This document shows, piece after piece, positions 11,201 through 21,696 of a stretch of DNA of 64,000 bases; within the stretch, counting starts at the first letter, position 1, and each line of letters opens with the position of its first letter. The notes under the pieces were generated by a model. That model was given only the letters and a program-made list of their open reading frames with translations. It was not told the DNA's origin and did no database searches. This DNA is from Rhabditoides inermis (taxonomy: Eukaryota > Nematoda > Chromadorea > Rhabditida > Rhabditidae). Where the stretch lies: positions 276,501-340,500 of the forward strand of contig CAWZYM010000302.1 of NCBI GenBank assembly GCA_963966185.1, given 5' to 3'. The position numbers and the translations under genes are program-made.

Positions 11201-12427
11201 TCTCTCTCCCACACCCCTCTTGCAGACCCCCGAGTGACGTGTTTCGAGTGTTCGGCGTCTGGCTACGACGACTGTGTATCCACCGGCGGTGGAAGAACCT
11301 GCACCGGCAACTACTGCTTATTCGGTCAGAGAAGTTGTGAGAGAGAAACAATAATGAATTTGGTTGGACGACTGAATCTGTTTTTAGAGCGCCAAACGCG
11401 CGTCTCGCCCACCGGTCAGGTGAGCAAGTACGTGAAGAGAAGCTGCGACAACAACGCGTACGTCGAGTACCCCGACGCCACCACCAGCAACCCCGCCACC
11501 AGCTTCAACCAGTGCGAGAAGAGGTATGTTCCCATCTTCGAGGATTCTTCGCTCAACGCTTTAGCTCGCATATCTTCTTGAGTAACCAGAGATAGTTATT
11601 ATACATCATTTCAGGTCCATCCACGGAGTGGAATTTGCCGTCAACATTTGCAACAACAAGAACTTCTGCAACAATGCCTGCGATGTGGCGCAGGGTATGT
11701 TCCCATTTTATTGAAACGATGCTTATCTCGCCTGCCTATCTCTTTCACTACGCTCGTCTCACTGGTATGGCAACGTGCTTCCGTGGCGCAATCGGCAGCG
11801 CGTTCGGCTGTTAACCGAAAGGTCGGAAGTTCGAACCTTCCCGGGAGCGGATCTTTTGCAATTTTACAGAACTTGCAATCTGAATATTTAACTTTATTAG
11901 TCTTCTTCAATTTCTCAACTAAAGAAGTAGTAGTGATTTTAAATATATTCCAGGTCCGTATGTGACGTGTGAAGTGTGCTCGGCCGAGAATGCCAACGAC
12001 TGTTCCGGCGGCGGATACACCTGCGAAGACACGCACTGTTTCTACGGTATTCGTCATGCAAAGTGTAGACATACAACTTTCTGTCTTTTCCAGAACGTAT
12101 TCGAGATCCCCGTTCTGGTCGTACCTCCGTCCGGAAGGGGTGCTACAATCGAAACCAATTCGTCTTTCCCGATGAAACCAACGGCACATCTGGACAAACT
12201 TGCGACTACCGGTGAGATATGGCACCAGACGTTAAAAAACGTGTTGCAGGTTGTTCAACGGTCTCATCTACTCCGTGAATGTGTGCAACTCGCGCAACTT
12301 CTGCCCCATCGTGTGTCCAATCGAGCCCATCGATGTCTCAACCACCCCTTATCCCACAACCACAACCACAAAAGCAGCCACTGCCATTTCCCTTCTCATT
12401 GCACTACTCTCTACAGTATTCTTCTAA
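6427..12427 (+). CDS. Secreted, six-repeat cysteine-rich protein, probably GPI-anchored
   Basis: The first exon encodes a signal peptide (MLRLLLVLLLVERT). Six repeats follow, each spread over three exons. Type a (near 6631, 8508, 9297, 10407, 11226, 11954) reads like TCxxC...C...CTGNYCLY. Type b (near 7003, 8814, 9590, 10689, 11388, 12095) reads like KRSC...VEYPDGT...C..R. Type c (near 8151, 9076, 10059, 10897, 11615, 12251) reads like VxVCN...YCNxxC. This gives about ten Cys per repeat. The end is a Thr/Pro stretch followed by a hydrophobic tail (AISLLIALLSTVFF) and stop, the layout of a GPI attachment signal. The fold could be ET-module-like or a three-finger (Ly6/uPAR-type) relative; I cannot decide. 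Function unknown; extracellular at the cell surface is inferred. Introns host two tRNAs and an antisense ORF. Confidence 0.82.
7464..7916 (-). CDS. Intronless ORF for a small membrane protein, nested antisense
   Basis: A single-exon 150-residue frame lies in the intron between exons 1b and 1c of the cysteine-rich gene, on the opposite strand. It has a Ser/Lys-rich N-terminal half, one long hydrophobic segment (about residues 77-107, VLLELAVGIVLLYFTYLTV onward), then an acidic DSDSD patch and a basic tail. I do not recognise the family. A related sequence at about 57519-57690 keeps the stretch NNTYASTGPPK and the start of the hydrophobic segment. That similarity argues that this is a real, dispersed coding unit or a mobile/retroposed copy rather than a chance frame. 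Confidence 0.5.
   Translation of the reverse strand: MQCRTLTGPVFEFATLYIRGIETGEESSKTIKLSETSLSIDRRSMDLSSPRSKLPQKPKAEQGMGITNNTYASTGPPKSVLLELAVGIVLLYFTYLTVIYVIDFVCYLIRDKYSDSDSDFITIMIIDGFMNVSGQSRKKTARKGMKSNSQ
8715..8802. repeat. Three-copy tandem repeat, unit about 29-31 bp
   Basis: Three copies of a unit with the core CTGAACTCGGACCTAAA (small variants) lie in an intron of the cysteine-rich gene, ending just before a splice acceptor near 8813. Confidence 0.85.
9412..9481. repeat. Solo arm of foldback family (see 22557, 59872, 62275)
   Basis: The stretch TGCATGAGCTTCTGTTGAAT, then GTTAAAACAAACTG, TTTACGCAAGTACTTCTAAA matches one arm of the foldback elements elsewhere in the window, without a partner arm nearby. 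Likely a decayed remnant. Confidence 0.6.
9854..9926 (-). tRNA. tRNA-Val (anticodon TAC)
   Basis: A 73-nt cloverleaf: acceptor GGCCTCG paired with CGGGGTC, D arm with TGGTGTAGTGGTTATCACG, anticodon arm CTGCTTTACACGCAG with anticodon TAC, T arm GCCGGTTCGATCCCGGC, discriminator A. It has no intron. It lies antisense inside an intron of the cysteine-rich repeat gene. Confidence 0.95.
10811..10890. repeat. Purine-rich GA microsatellite
   Basis: GA/GGGA tract in an intron; the sense strand of the host gene carries the purines. Confidence 0.9.
11149..11212. repeat. (CT)n microsatellite
   Basis: About 60 bp of CT directly upstream of a splice acceptor (near 11225) in the cysteine-rich gene, so it may act as an extended polypyrimidine tract. 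Confidence 0.95.
11777..11849 (+). tRNA. tRNA-Asn (anticodon GTT)
   Basis: A 73-nt cloverleaf: acceptor GCTTCCG with CGGGAGC, D arm GGCGCAATCGGCAGCGC, anticodon arm TCGGCTGTTAACCGA with anticodon GTT, T arm GGAAGTTCGAACCTTCC, discriminator G. It lies in sense orientation inside the intron between repeats five and six of the cysteine-rich gene. Confidence 0.95.
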
Positions 12428-12646
12428 CCACACATCCAGAATACTATGTCCCCATTGTACGTGTACACAGATTGATATACATTTCTTTATCAACTCTCTC
12501 AATAACGGAGTAACAAAACTCAACAATGGACATAATGGATTGTAACAAAACTAACAACTGTGTAGTGCGCAATAGAAACAAAACCATGAACAAATTAGTG
12601 AACAATCGAACAAATAAAAATAAACAATGAATATCAAAGAGAGGAA

Positions 12647-15551
12647 TTACTGCATAGCCGAGTCGAAGTCGTAGTTCTCCTGCTTGTTCAGGTTGGCCAT
12701 GTCGAGAGAGTCGGTGAGCTTGGAAGTGCGCGACTCTGAAAAATACTTTGTAACCAGCCATAACAAACCCGAATGAAATTTAAAAAAAAAGAATTTCAAC
12801 AATCAATGGAACACGAAGCTACTCAAAAAGACAAGACATCGCACCAAGCTTCTTGGCGGCCTTCTTTCCCTTCTTGACAGCCTGCTTGATAAGCCTGTTG
12901 AGTTGGACGTTTCCTCCAATCTCAAGGGACTGGGGCAGTGCTTCCTTCTCATCCGCAGCTCCTCCAGTCTTCTTCTCGTTGCCTCCGCCAGTGATCACAG
13001 TGCGCGGGCCTGAAAGAAATCACATGATGTCAGGTATACTTCATTCTTGAGGGCAAAACATAATAATACGATGTTCTTTCAACAAAATTTTTTTTAAACC
13101 GACTGGCACAGAAATGTAAGTGCTTATAATTAATAATCGCCTCACCCTCTCCGGTCTCCATGTTCTCTCCCTCCTCCTCGTCGTCCATGTCTCCCATGAT
13201 TCCGGGCTGCACCTGGATCAGCTGGCTGCCCTCCTCCATCGGCACACTCTCCACAACTGCGTTCTGGTCCTCCAGCAGAGCATCAATGTCGAACTCCTTG
13301 CTGAACAAACACAATATGCATCATGCACAAAAAGCCTCAACATATTCGTTCGTGACACAATATTCGTTCGTGACATAAAATCATTGATAAAAGCAAACAT
13401 GTTCATGTTCACTGCTAATAAACATGTTACAGAGCGATTACCTGAACTGCTCGACGAGCTGGGTGGTGGCTCCGATCTCCTCCGGCGCGCGCTGCTCCTC
13501 GGGAGGCTGCGTGTAGTAGCGCAGACGACCGCCGTTCCAGTCGTTCAGCACCTAAACATATATGTAGATACGAACTCTCAGAGACGGCGACGGTCACCAC
13601 TCTCACTCACATGGCGAGCGGCGGCGTTCATGTCAGGCCTGGCTCCCTTCTTCATCCTGCCCAGCTTGCGAGCCATGAACACCAGAAACTCCTCCACGTT
13701 CTTGAACTCCGGGATAGTGTAGTGCATCATCAGCTGAAACCAAACAATCAGAAAGAATAGGTTCGGGTTTGGATGCACGTCTACGCACCGTCTCCTTGGA
13801 GCACCTCCTGAGAATGGCGAGCACGGGGGCGACAGGGTCGTCCAGTTGGTCAACGCGCACTGCGTTTTTCAGTGCAACCTGCAAAGAAACACGTAATACG
13901 CAATGATAATGCACTTAAAATCGAAATACAGTGGCATAATGTATTACGTCATGGCTAATAAGTGTTCACCTCGACCGCGTCGAGCTTTCCCCTGGTGGCG
14001 AGGACGACTCCGGGCGAGTCGAGCAGGCGGATGTGCTTGTCCAGCTCAACCTCCTGGATCTGCCTGCAACACAACAACATCAGAATCCACACATTGAATT
14101 CACACGGTTTCAGGAACAATGTAGAAATTAACATGCAAGATAAGTTTAAAAAAAGCGTGTGACAGTATACAATGAAACAAACTTGGTAATTCCAGGCATA
14201 GCTCCGACGTTGCAGGCGCGCTTGCGCTTCAGGGAGTTGATCACGCTAGACTTTCCAACATTCGGGTATCCTAGAAGAAAATAAGTTGATATATCAAAAT
14301 GAGGTAAGTGAAAAAGTGCGATTGAAATAACACACCGACAACTCCGACACGGATGCTGGTCTTGATGTCCTTGTTGCGGCAGTAGTTCGCAAGCAGCTTC
14401 ATCACGAGGTCAGCTCCGATGCACTTGGCAGTAGCAGAGTTGGAGAGGTTCGATCCGGCGTTGAAGCGACCCTGTAGACATGTGGCTGGTGATTGTGTTG
14501 AATTGTTATAAAATAGCAAAAACTATTATAGGCTTATGAGAACAAAGAAGGTACTTACGATCTTGTTGTTCTGCTCCTGGGTGGATGCCTTGAAGGCGAT
14601 GCAGGGCATTTGCCCGCGGAAATATTTGAGCCATTGCTGCACGTTCTCTTTCGGCACCAGATCGATCTTGTTCATAAGCAGAACTAGACGCTTTCCGCTG
14701 CGAACAACCTGGAACGAGAAAGTGCAAATACGAACACTCACAAAAACTGTCAAAATAAAATACTCCAGCTGTCAGTTCTTGACTCACCTGCTCCTCGACG
14801 GAGGCGTTGCGGGAACCGAGCGGGTCACGGGCGTCGAGCACCTCGATGACGATGTCAGCCGTCTCGATCATCTTGCGCACCTCCGACGCATACACCTTGA
14901 TCGATTTGTCGTCCTGACCGATTTCCTTCTCAGCCTCCTCAGCCGGCTGTTTCGCCTCGAACTGCTTATCCTGAAATTTAATAATCAGACTTTCGGAATC
15001 CAGCGCAAATCAATAATAAAGAAAACGCAGATAATCCATAATATAGATCTAATTTATCTCACCTTCTTGGCGGCCTTTGACATCAGTTGCTCAAGAGTGC
15101 CAGTGGTGATCTTGCGCTTCTGGGCGATGCGGATCTCCTTGTTCTACAAACAAACATAAATTTACCATGGAATTTTTTTCGCTTACTTTGGCAATCCTGG
15201 AGTTCTTCTCATCCTGGATGCGCTGACGCTCGGCTTCTGCCTGCTGAAGGAGCTGCTCCTTGAAGGGGCAGTTGTTCGGAATCTGCACAGTCTTGTTCTT
15301 CGTCTTCCACTGTTCTGAAAAAAAAAGTTTGAACATCTGTTCCATTGACAAATTCACAATCAATCAACTTACGCTGCGGATTCTTCTTCGCCTCCTTCTT
15401 GACCTTCCTATTGTGCTCGCGCACCTTCTTCTCGATCTTGTACCTCTTGGCACATCCCACGCGTTTACTAGCCTTCTCTACAAACACCAGGTTATCAGTT
15501 ACTGATTATAAAAAAACTGAAAAAAAACTCACTCAAACAATACTTGGCCAT
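12647..15551 (-). CDS. nst-1: Nucleostemin-family nucleolar GTPase
   Basis: A circularly permuted GTPase of the GNL3/nucleostemin group, needed for large ribosomal subunit production in the nucleolus. The N-terminus [20 protein letters not shown], followed by a Lys/Arg-rich and coiled-coil region, is typical. GTPase motifs run in permuted order: G4 NKIDLVP (about 14665), then G1 [14 protein letters not shown] (about 14250), then G3 DSPGV (about 14010). The tail has an acidic stretch ([16 protein letters not shown], about 13180) and ends NYDFDSAMQ. The start codon is at 15549-15551; the first intron splits Leu6/Lys7. It is divergent from LET-268, sharing a 1.2-kb upstream region. Confidence 0.93.
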
Positions 15552-16755
15552 TGTGAAGTGAAGTTTTACTTCGGAGAACTGTGTTCGTGCTTCGAAGAGG
15601 TACCCGTTGAGTGAGAAGCTAGATGCTACTACAACCTGAATAGTTTATGTAGAAACAGACAACAAAGTAACACAGCAAACAAATAATAAAATCAACATTT
15701 CGAAAAATATGAATAAAACAATACGAAATAAACAAGAAAACGCTGCTATAAGTCGCAAAATCGATGTCATTATGTTTAAATAGTACGCTTTCACCGAGTG
15801 AGCGAGAATAGTGAGACGAGATGAGGTGAGATGTGAAACATAAAATATTTCAATTGTGAAATGAAACATCAAATCAGTGCAAAAAATGTTTTCATTATAA
15901 TTTTTTTAATGTGGGCTTACATCAGTAATTCAATATGGAGGAGGAGAGGTCAGATCATATCAGAGAACACTCATCTGAGTGAGATCAGCGAACACTCACT
16001 CAAAGTTTATATTAGAACCTCCTCGAGTGTAATCGATTAGCGGAGACATATGCAAATCACTTGGCGTTCGTTCTTTGTGCGCAGTGAGATGAGGCGAGAA
16101 AGCACACTCTTCGAGGAGAGCGGCAGTGAGTGCACGTGTGGATTGGGTCACTACAGCAGATTGTGTCTGCTGTAAACTACAGGGTGCTTCTGCCCTTCTC
16201 TCCCCTCCCTCCCTTCAGTCGACCAGACGCCGTTCCTCCAAACGGTCGCACTTGAGGTTTACTCCCGCCTATTCTCCCCTCAAGGTCTTATGCGCCAGTT
16301 CGCTTCTCAGTTTATTTCCGATCGCAGGCAATGAGGAAACACACTCTTTTTCACTCACTCACTCTCACTCTGGGGGACGCAGCTGTTGCTCTTTTCACAC
16401 AGTGATTTCGTATTCTTCTTCCACGTAAGACCTGCGATGTCCAATACTGGTCCTCGCTTCTCGAATATTCCACCGCTGCATTGCCTGAATAGACATCCTC
16501 TCCGTCCATGTCTCTATTACACTTTCTCTCTCGCCTCGCTCGGACAGATCCAAACATCGCTGGAAAAGAACGAACTTCGAGAACGTTCCATAATGACGAG
16601 CTATTGCGCGTCCTAACTGGTTCCAGTCACCTCATAGATAATGCCCCGCGGCTCTCTTTCTATCTCTCTTCACCCTGTCACACCACCTTTGTTGATTCAA
16701 GACCAGTCACCTCGTCCGCATAACCTTGAATTTCCTAGTCTCTCCTCTCTTTCAG
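15552..16755. promoter_or_regulatory. Shared divergent upstream region of nst-1 and let-268
   Basis: About 1.2 kb without a supported exon separates the two start codons, so both promoters must lie here or in 5' introns. No core element is clear to me. Directly before the LET-268 start the sequence is TTTCAG|ATG, a splice acceptor abutting the start codon, as seen at nematode spliced-leader or 5'-UTR intron sites. Confidence 0.5.
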
Positions 16756-19013
16756 ATGAGGGTTCTCTTACTGGCGCTGTGTGCGCTCATCCCACTGGTG
16801 ACAGCCGAACAGGAGTTCATAGTCGTCACAGTCGCCACCGACAACACGGACGGCCTCAAGCGACTCCTAACCTCGGCCGAGACTTTCAACATCAAAGTCA
16901 AGGTGCTCGGACTGGAAGAGGAGTGGCGAGGAGGAAACACCCGAATTGAGCAGGTGAATAAATATTGTAGTACGTAATATTACTAGTAATGCTAATAACA
17001 AACAGCTTATTTCTTTTATTGTCATATTTGTTTTTCCGGCGCGTAGCATTTTAATCAATTTTCAATTTAAATTTTGTTATAAATGTAAATTTTGTGTGTC
17101 CAGATTGTTTGTTTTTAAAGGAATGCACCACTCTGAATTTCGTATGTAAACTACGACTACCACGTAAAAGAACATGACAATACAATCACTTTTCATCAAT
17201 AAACTATATGCTGAAAATGAAAATAAGGTGTTGAAAACGCACCGCGTATTTCGTAGTGAGAAATACCGGAATATGCCGTAGAACATTTTTACACACAAAG
17301 CAGACGATTAAATGAATTGTTGCATATGTTATTGTGTGTATATGCACATATGATTATCATTGATAGTCATAAGAGCATACAAATTTCTGGTTTTAGAAGT
17401 GTACGTAGTGCATCTACGGAATATTTCGGCATTTCTCACAACTGAATTCACAACTTCGCAATGCGTTTTCAACCCCTTATCTTCGTTTTCAGCATATAGT
17501 TTATTAATGAAAAGTGATTGTATTTTCATGTTCTTTTACGTGGTGGTCGTATTTTACACACGAAATTCAGAGTGGTGCATTCCTTTAATTGAATTGATGT
17601 TAATTTTTAACTACAGGGTGGCGCGCAGAAGATCCGCATTTTGCGCAATGGCCTCAAGGAGTACAAGGACAAGAAGGACACGCTCATCATGTTCGTCGAC
17701 GCGTGAGTTTTTTTTGTTGAAAATATCTTTTACAAAGTCCACCGCAATAACGCAGTTTTATATTCTATATCATTTTCAGCTACGACGTGATCTTCACAGA
17801 TGGCTTGCATGTGGTTCTGGATCGCTTCCTCGACCACTACGAGGGTCTTCGTGTGCTATTCGGAGCTGAGCCCTACTGTTGGCCTGACAAAGATCTCGCC
17901 AACGAGTACCCTCTCGTCGAGTTCGGAAAGAGGTGTGATTAGTAATCAACATTGTTATTCAAGTTGCCTATTCAAGGTTCCTCAACTCTGGTCTGTTCAT
18001 GGGCTACGGTCCCGAGGTGTACGGTATGCTGACGCATGCCGAAGTGAAGGACAACGACGATGACCAGCGATACTTCACGCATATCTACCTCGACGAGGAG
18101 CTCAGGGTGGGTACTAGGTGACTAATGTGAATGGATGTATGTTGCGTTGATCTAATTCCTAATCACTTTCAGGCCAAATGGAAGATCGGACTGGACTCGA
18201 TGTCGCGCATCTTCCAGAATCTCAACGGAGTAGTCGACGACGTCGAGCTCAAGTTTGACGACGACGGAAATGCATATGTGCGCTCTCTCTTTCCCTCTTT
18301 CACGCTCTCGCTCTCACTCCTGCCCCCTTCTATTCTTCAATTACTTGTTCAGGCCTACAACGCCGCCTACAACACTCACCCGGTGGTCGTGCACGGCAAC
18401 GGCCCGTCCAAGCTGCACCTCAACTACCTAGCCAACTACGCCGCCCGTCGCTGGTCCTCCGTCGACGGATGCGCGACGTGCGGCGGAAAGAGCATGCTCG
18501 ATCTGGAGGTTGGAAGCTTGTTCTGTTCACAGATTGAAAATGAGCGCAAACATTGTATTTATTTATTTCACGAATCATATTTCAGAAGGCGTCAGACGAT
18601 GCGCACCCGCACGTGGCGCTGGCCGTGTTCATCCACCGCCCCATTCCATTCGTCGAAGAGGCACTCGAGTCGTACGCCCGTCAGAACTATCCCAAGGTAC
18701 GGCACAGTACCGCCGGATTTCGGTTTGGAATCATGGTCATGGTATCTCTTTTCCAGTCCCGCATGTCGCTCTACATCTACAACAAGCAGGTGCACAACAG
18801 GAAGCACGTGAGTTAAACATCTACGGAAAATATATTGTTCCAGAGTGCTCGTATCGTGATTGTGAAGTGTATTGCATTTGAAAATGATTTCAGGTTCTGT
18901 CGTTTATGGAGAAACACGGAGAGGCGTACACGATGCGGAAGGTGCTGAACGGAGGCAGCGAGATGGGCGAGCGGGAGGCGAGGGAGGAGGCCATGTGGGT
19001 AGCATTTGTTCTG

Positions 19014-19056
<43 letters not shown>

Positions 19057-21364
19057 CATTCTCCTTTCTTCTGTAGCTCTCAGACTCTCACCCCTCTTGC
19101 TCACCTTTTATTTCCATTCAGCAAGTTTGCCGTGCGCGTGGAAGCCGACTACCTGTTCACAGTGGACGCCGATTCTCTCTTCACCAATGACGACACTCTC
19201 AAGCAACTCGTCGAGAAGGCCGTCAACTATGACAGGTGATTTTTTTACTACATTGATTTGTGTATATACGGTTGCATTATCATTTTCCTGTTTATAAGCT
19301 ATTGCTGCAATTGGGCGAGAGCGAGGATAAATACGGATGTTCTGAATCGTGTTATTCATGTTTGTTATTTCAGCGGCATCATCTCGCCGATGATGTCCCG
19401 TCCGGGCAAGCTGTTCAGCAACTTCTGGGGGGCGCTGGCGGACAATGGCTACTACGCGAGGAGCGAGGACTATCTGGCGATTGTAGGGGGAAAGAGGGTC
19501 GGGCACTGGAACGTGCCTTTCCTCACTGGAGCCATCCTCATATCAAAGTGAGGAGGGAAAGAGAGAGGAGGAGGGAGAATAGTGGAGTAGATGAGTACAC
19601 GAGGAGCGATAACTTTCTTCTCCGCGTTGCAGACAGAAGCTGTCTGAGATGAAGTCCCCGTATTCGTACAACCCGCAGTTCGACCCCGAGATGAGCTTCT
19701 GCCAGTATGCCAGGGATCATGTAAGTGCGCGGTTTGTGTTTCACCCGCACGCGTTTTTTTTTTATCGAGAGCTGAAAATGTTTGCTGTCGTAAGTGGTTG
19801 ATGTGTTGTTGCAGACTCACTTCATGTACTCGAACAACGAGGCGTACTACGGTCTTCTGATCGCGAGCGACGAGTACTCGGATATGATGGGACAGGGCGC
19901 ACTCCACCCCGAGATGTGGCAGATATTCGAGAACAGATGGGTGAGTCGAGTGGGTTTGAAGTGAGGAGGAGGTGAGGATGAAAGTTAGAGATTACTGTGT
20001 AGGGGTGAAGAAGCATGTGATCGAATTGATGTTTTGCTGATATAAGTGGTTCGTTTCAGTTGTGGGAGTCTCGCTACCTGCACCCCAAGTACAAGGAGGC
20101 ATTCGAGGCCGAGAAGGTGCACGAGGTGAGACATGACGTCACTTACTTCTGCTCTTGTATGTGTTTTATATGTGCATTCAACATTCAACATTCTATACGG
20201 AACGAAGGCGGATAATGTATCACTTTCATAAGTGGGCTATATGTGCGAAACGAAACGTGTTTCTACTTGTTTCAAAATGTGCATGTTTGCAGCCGTGTCC
20301 GGACGTGTACGACTACCCACTCATGTCGGAGAGGTTCTGTGAGGAGATGATCGAAGAGATGGAGAACTTCGGACGCTGGAGCGACGGAAACAACCAGGTA
20401 GGAGAAGGGGGATGGGTGGGGGATAAAAGGGAAATGTACCTTGTACTAATACCTTTCACTCTTACGTTAGATCTTTAAAAATAGCCGTAATGTGTCTGTC
20501 ACCTCACGTTGTTTTCAAGTTGAAGTTACCATGGACTTTGCTTTCCGTGAATCGCGTGTATTAGTTTGTTGTTCCAGGATCGTCGACTGGCGGGCGGCTA
20601 TGAGAATGTGCCCACCCGGGATATTCACATGAACCAGGTGAGTGATCGGGAGGGATACTGTAGTTTGGACTCCTGTGAATGACGTATGACGCATGGCTTT
20701 TCAGATTGGCTTTGAGCGTCACTGGCTGTATTTCGTGGACGAGTACGTTCGCCCTATGCAGGAGAAGATCTTCACTGGATACTTCCACAGGGTAGGTACT
20801 ACTCGGAAAATACCACCGAAAATTTGTAAACCGTTTTAAACTGGATCTGGTTTCAGCCGGTGGAGTCGTCAATGATGTTTGTGGTTCGATACAAGCCGGA
20901 GGAGCAGGCCTCGCTCCGCCCCCACCACGATGCCAGCACGTTCAGGTGAGAGAGAGAGAGAGCGAGATAGAGAGAGTGAGTGAGAAAGAGATGCGGAGTG
21001 ATGTCTATGCATGTCGTGTTGGAGTACGCAAAGTTTCGAGGTTTTTAGTGACTGCGTGTATCATATTGTACACGCTTATTCTTTCAGCATTGACATTGCT
21101 CTGAACAAGAAGGGTCGTGACTACCAGGGAGGAGGGGTGCGATACGTGAGGTACAACTGTACTGTGGCGGCCGACGAAGTCGGTGAGTACGGTAAAGGAG
21201 TTACGATAGATGCTGGGTACTGTATAATATGGGTATGATGTACGTTAAGACCGCTGTTTTCAGGTTACACGATGATGTTCCCTGGTCGTCTCACTCACCT
21301 TCACGAGGGTCTTCCGACGACCGGGGGAACTCGCTATATCCTCGTCTCCTTCCTCAATCCCTAG
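16756..21364 (+). CDS. let-268: Procollagen lysyl hydroxylase/glycosyltransferase (PLOD family)
   Basis: Hydroxylates lysines in collagen, chiefly type IV, and glycosylates the product in the ER. A signal peptide ([17 protein letters not shown]) precedes [20 protein letters not shown], the start of the glycosyltransferase domain, with the metal-binding FVDAYDV (about 17693-17790). A second GT-like domain carries [11 protein letters not shown] (about 19160). The C-terminal Fe(II)/2-oxoglutarate domain has PHHDAST (iron ligands His and Asp, about 20925) and [15 protein letters not shown] (distal His and 2-oxoglutarate Arg, about 21300). The frame ends SFLNP and stop. About 17 exons. The first large intron holds a TTAA-flanked foldback element (17119-17584). 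A poly(A) signal is at 21561. Confidence 0.96.
17119..17584. mobile_element. Foldback MITE with TTAA target site
   Basis: Two inverted arms of about 190 bp (17119-17305 and about 17395-17584), with outer ends AGGAATGCACCACTCTGAAT and its complement, flank a short spacer. TTAA sits immediately outside both ends (17115-17118 and 17585-17588). That suits a piggyBac-type TTAA duplication; a TA target with slightly longer ends is the alternative. It has no coding capacity and lies in a let-268 intron. Confidence 0.8.
19015..19053. repeat. (CT)n microsatellite
   Basis: CT run in a let-268 intron, pyrimidines on the sense strand. Confidence 0.95.
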
Positions 21365-21560
21365 ACGTTTGGCGGAAGAGGGAGAGATGCGGTACCCTGG
21401 TGCTATGTAATAAGATTACCCTTTTTTGCCATACTTGCCTTATGTCTATCTCGTCACGTATCTACTCGCAATTTGCCAGCTTTATATTTATTATTTTATC
21501 ATTTACTTTGTTGCACTGTGAATGCGGGGAGATTGTATATCGTATTTTTAAAAGTTGTGC

Positions 21561-21566
21561 AATAAA
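21561..21566 (+). terminator. Poly(A) signal AATAAA of let-268
   Basis: AATAAA about 200 nt after the let-268 stop codon and 130 nt before the MTO1 start codon on the same strand. Confidence 0.7.
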
Positions 21567-21696
21567 TATTCTGATCTGAATACTAGTGCTTTGAACTCTA
21601 GAAAGATAGATAATCAATCGTTTTGTCGATTTTAGAATACCTAAAGTTAGAGGAAGCAACGAAACGAATTGAATATAAACGTATCATATTGTGTAG

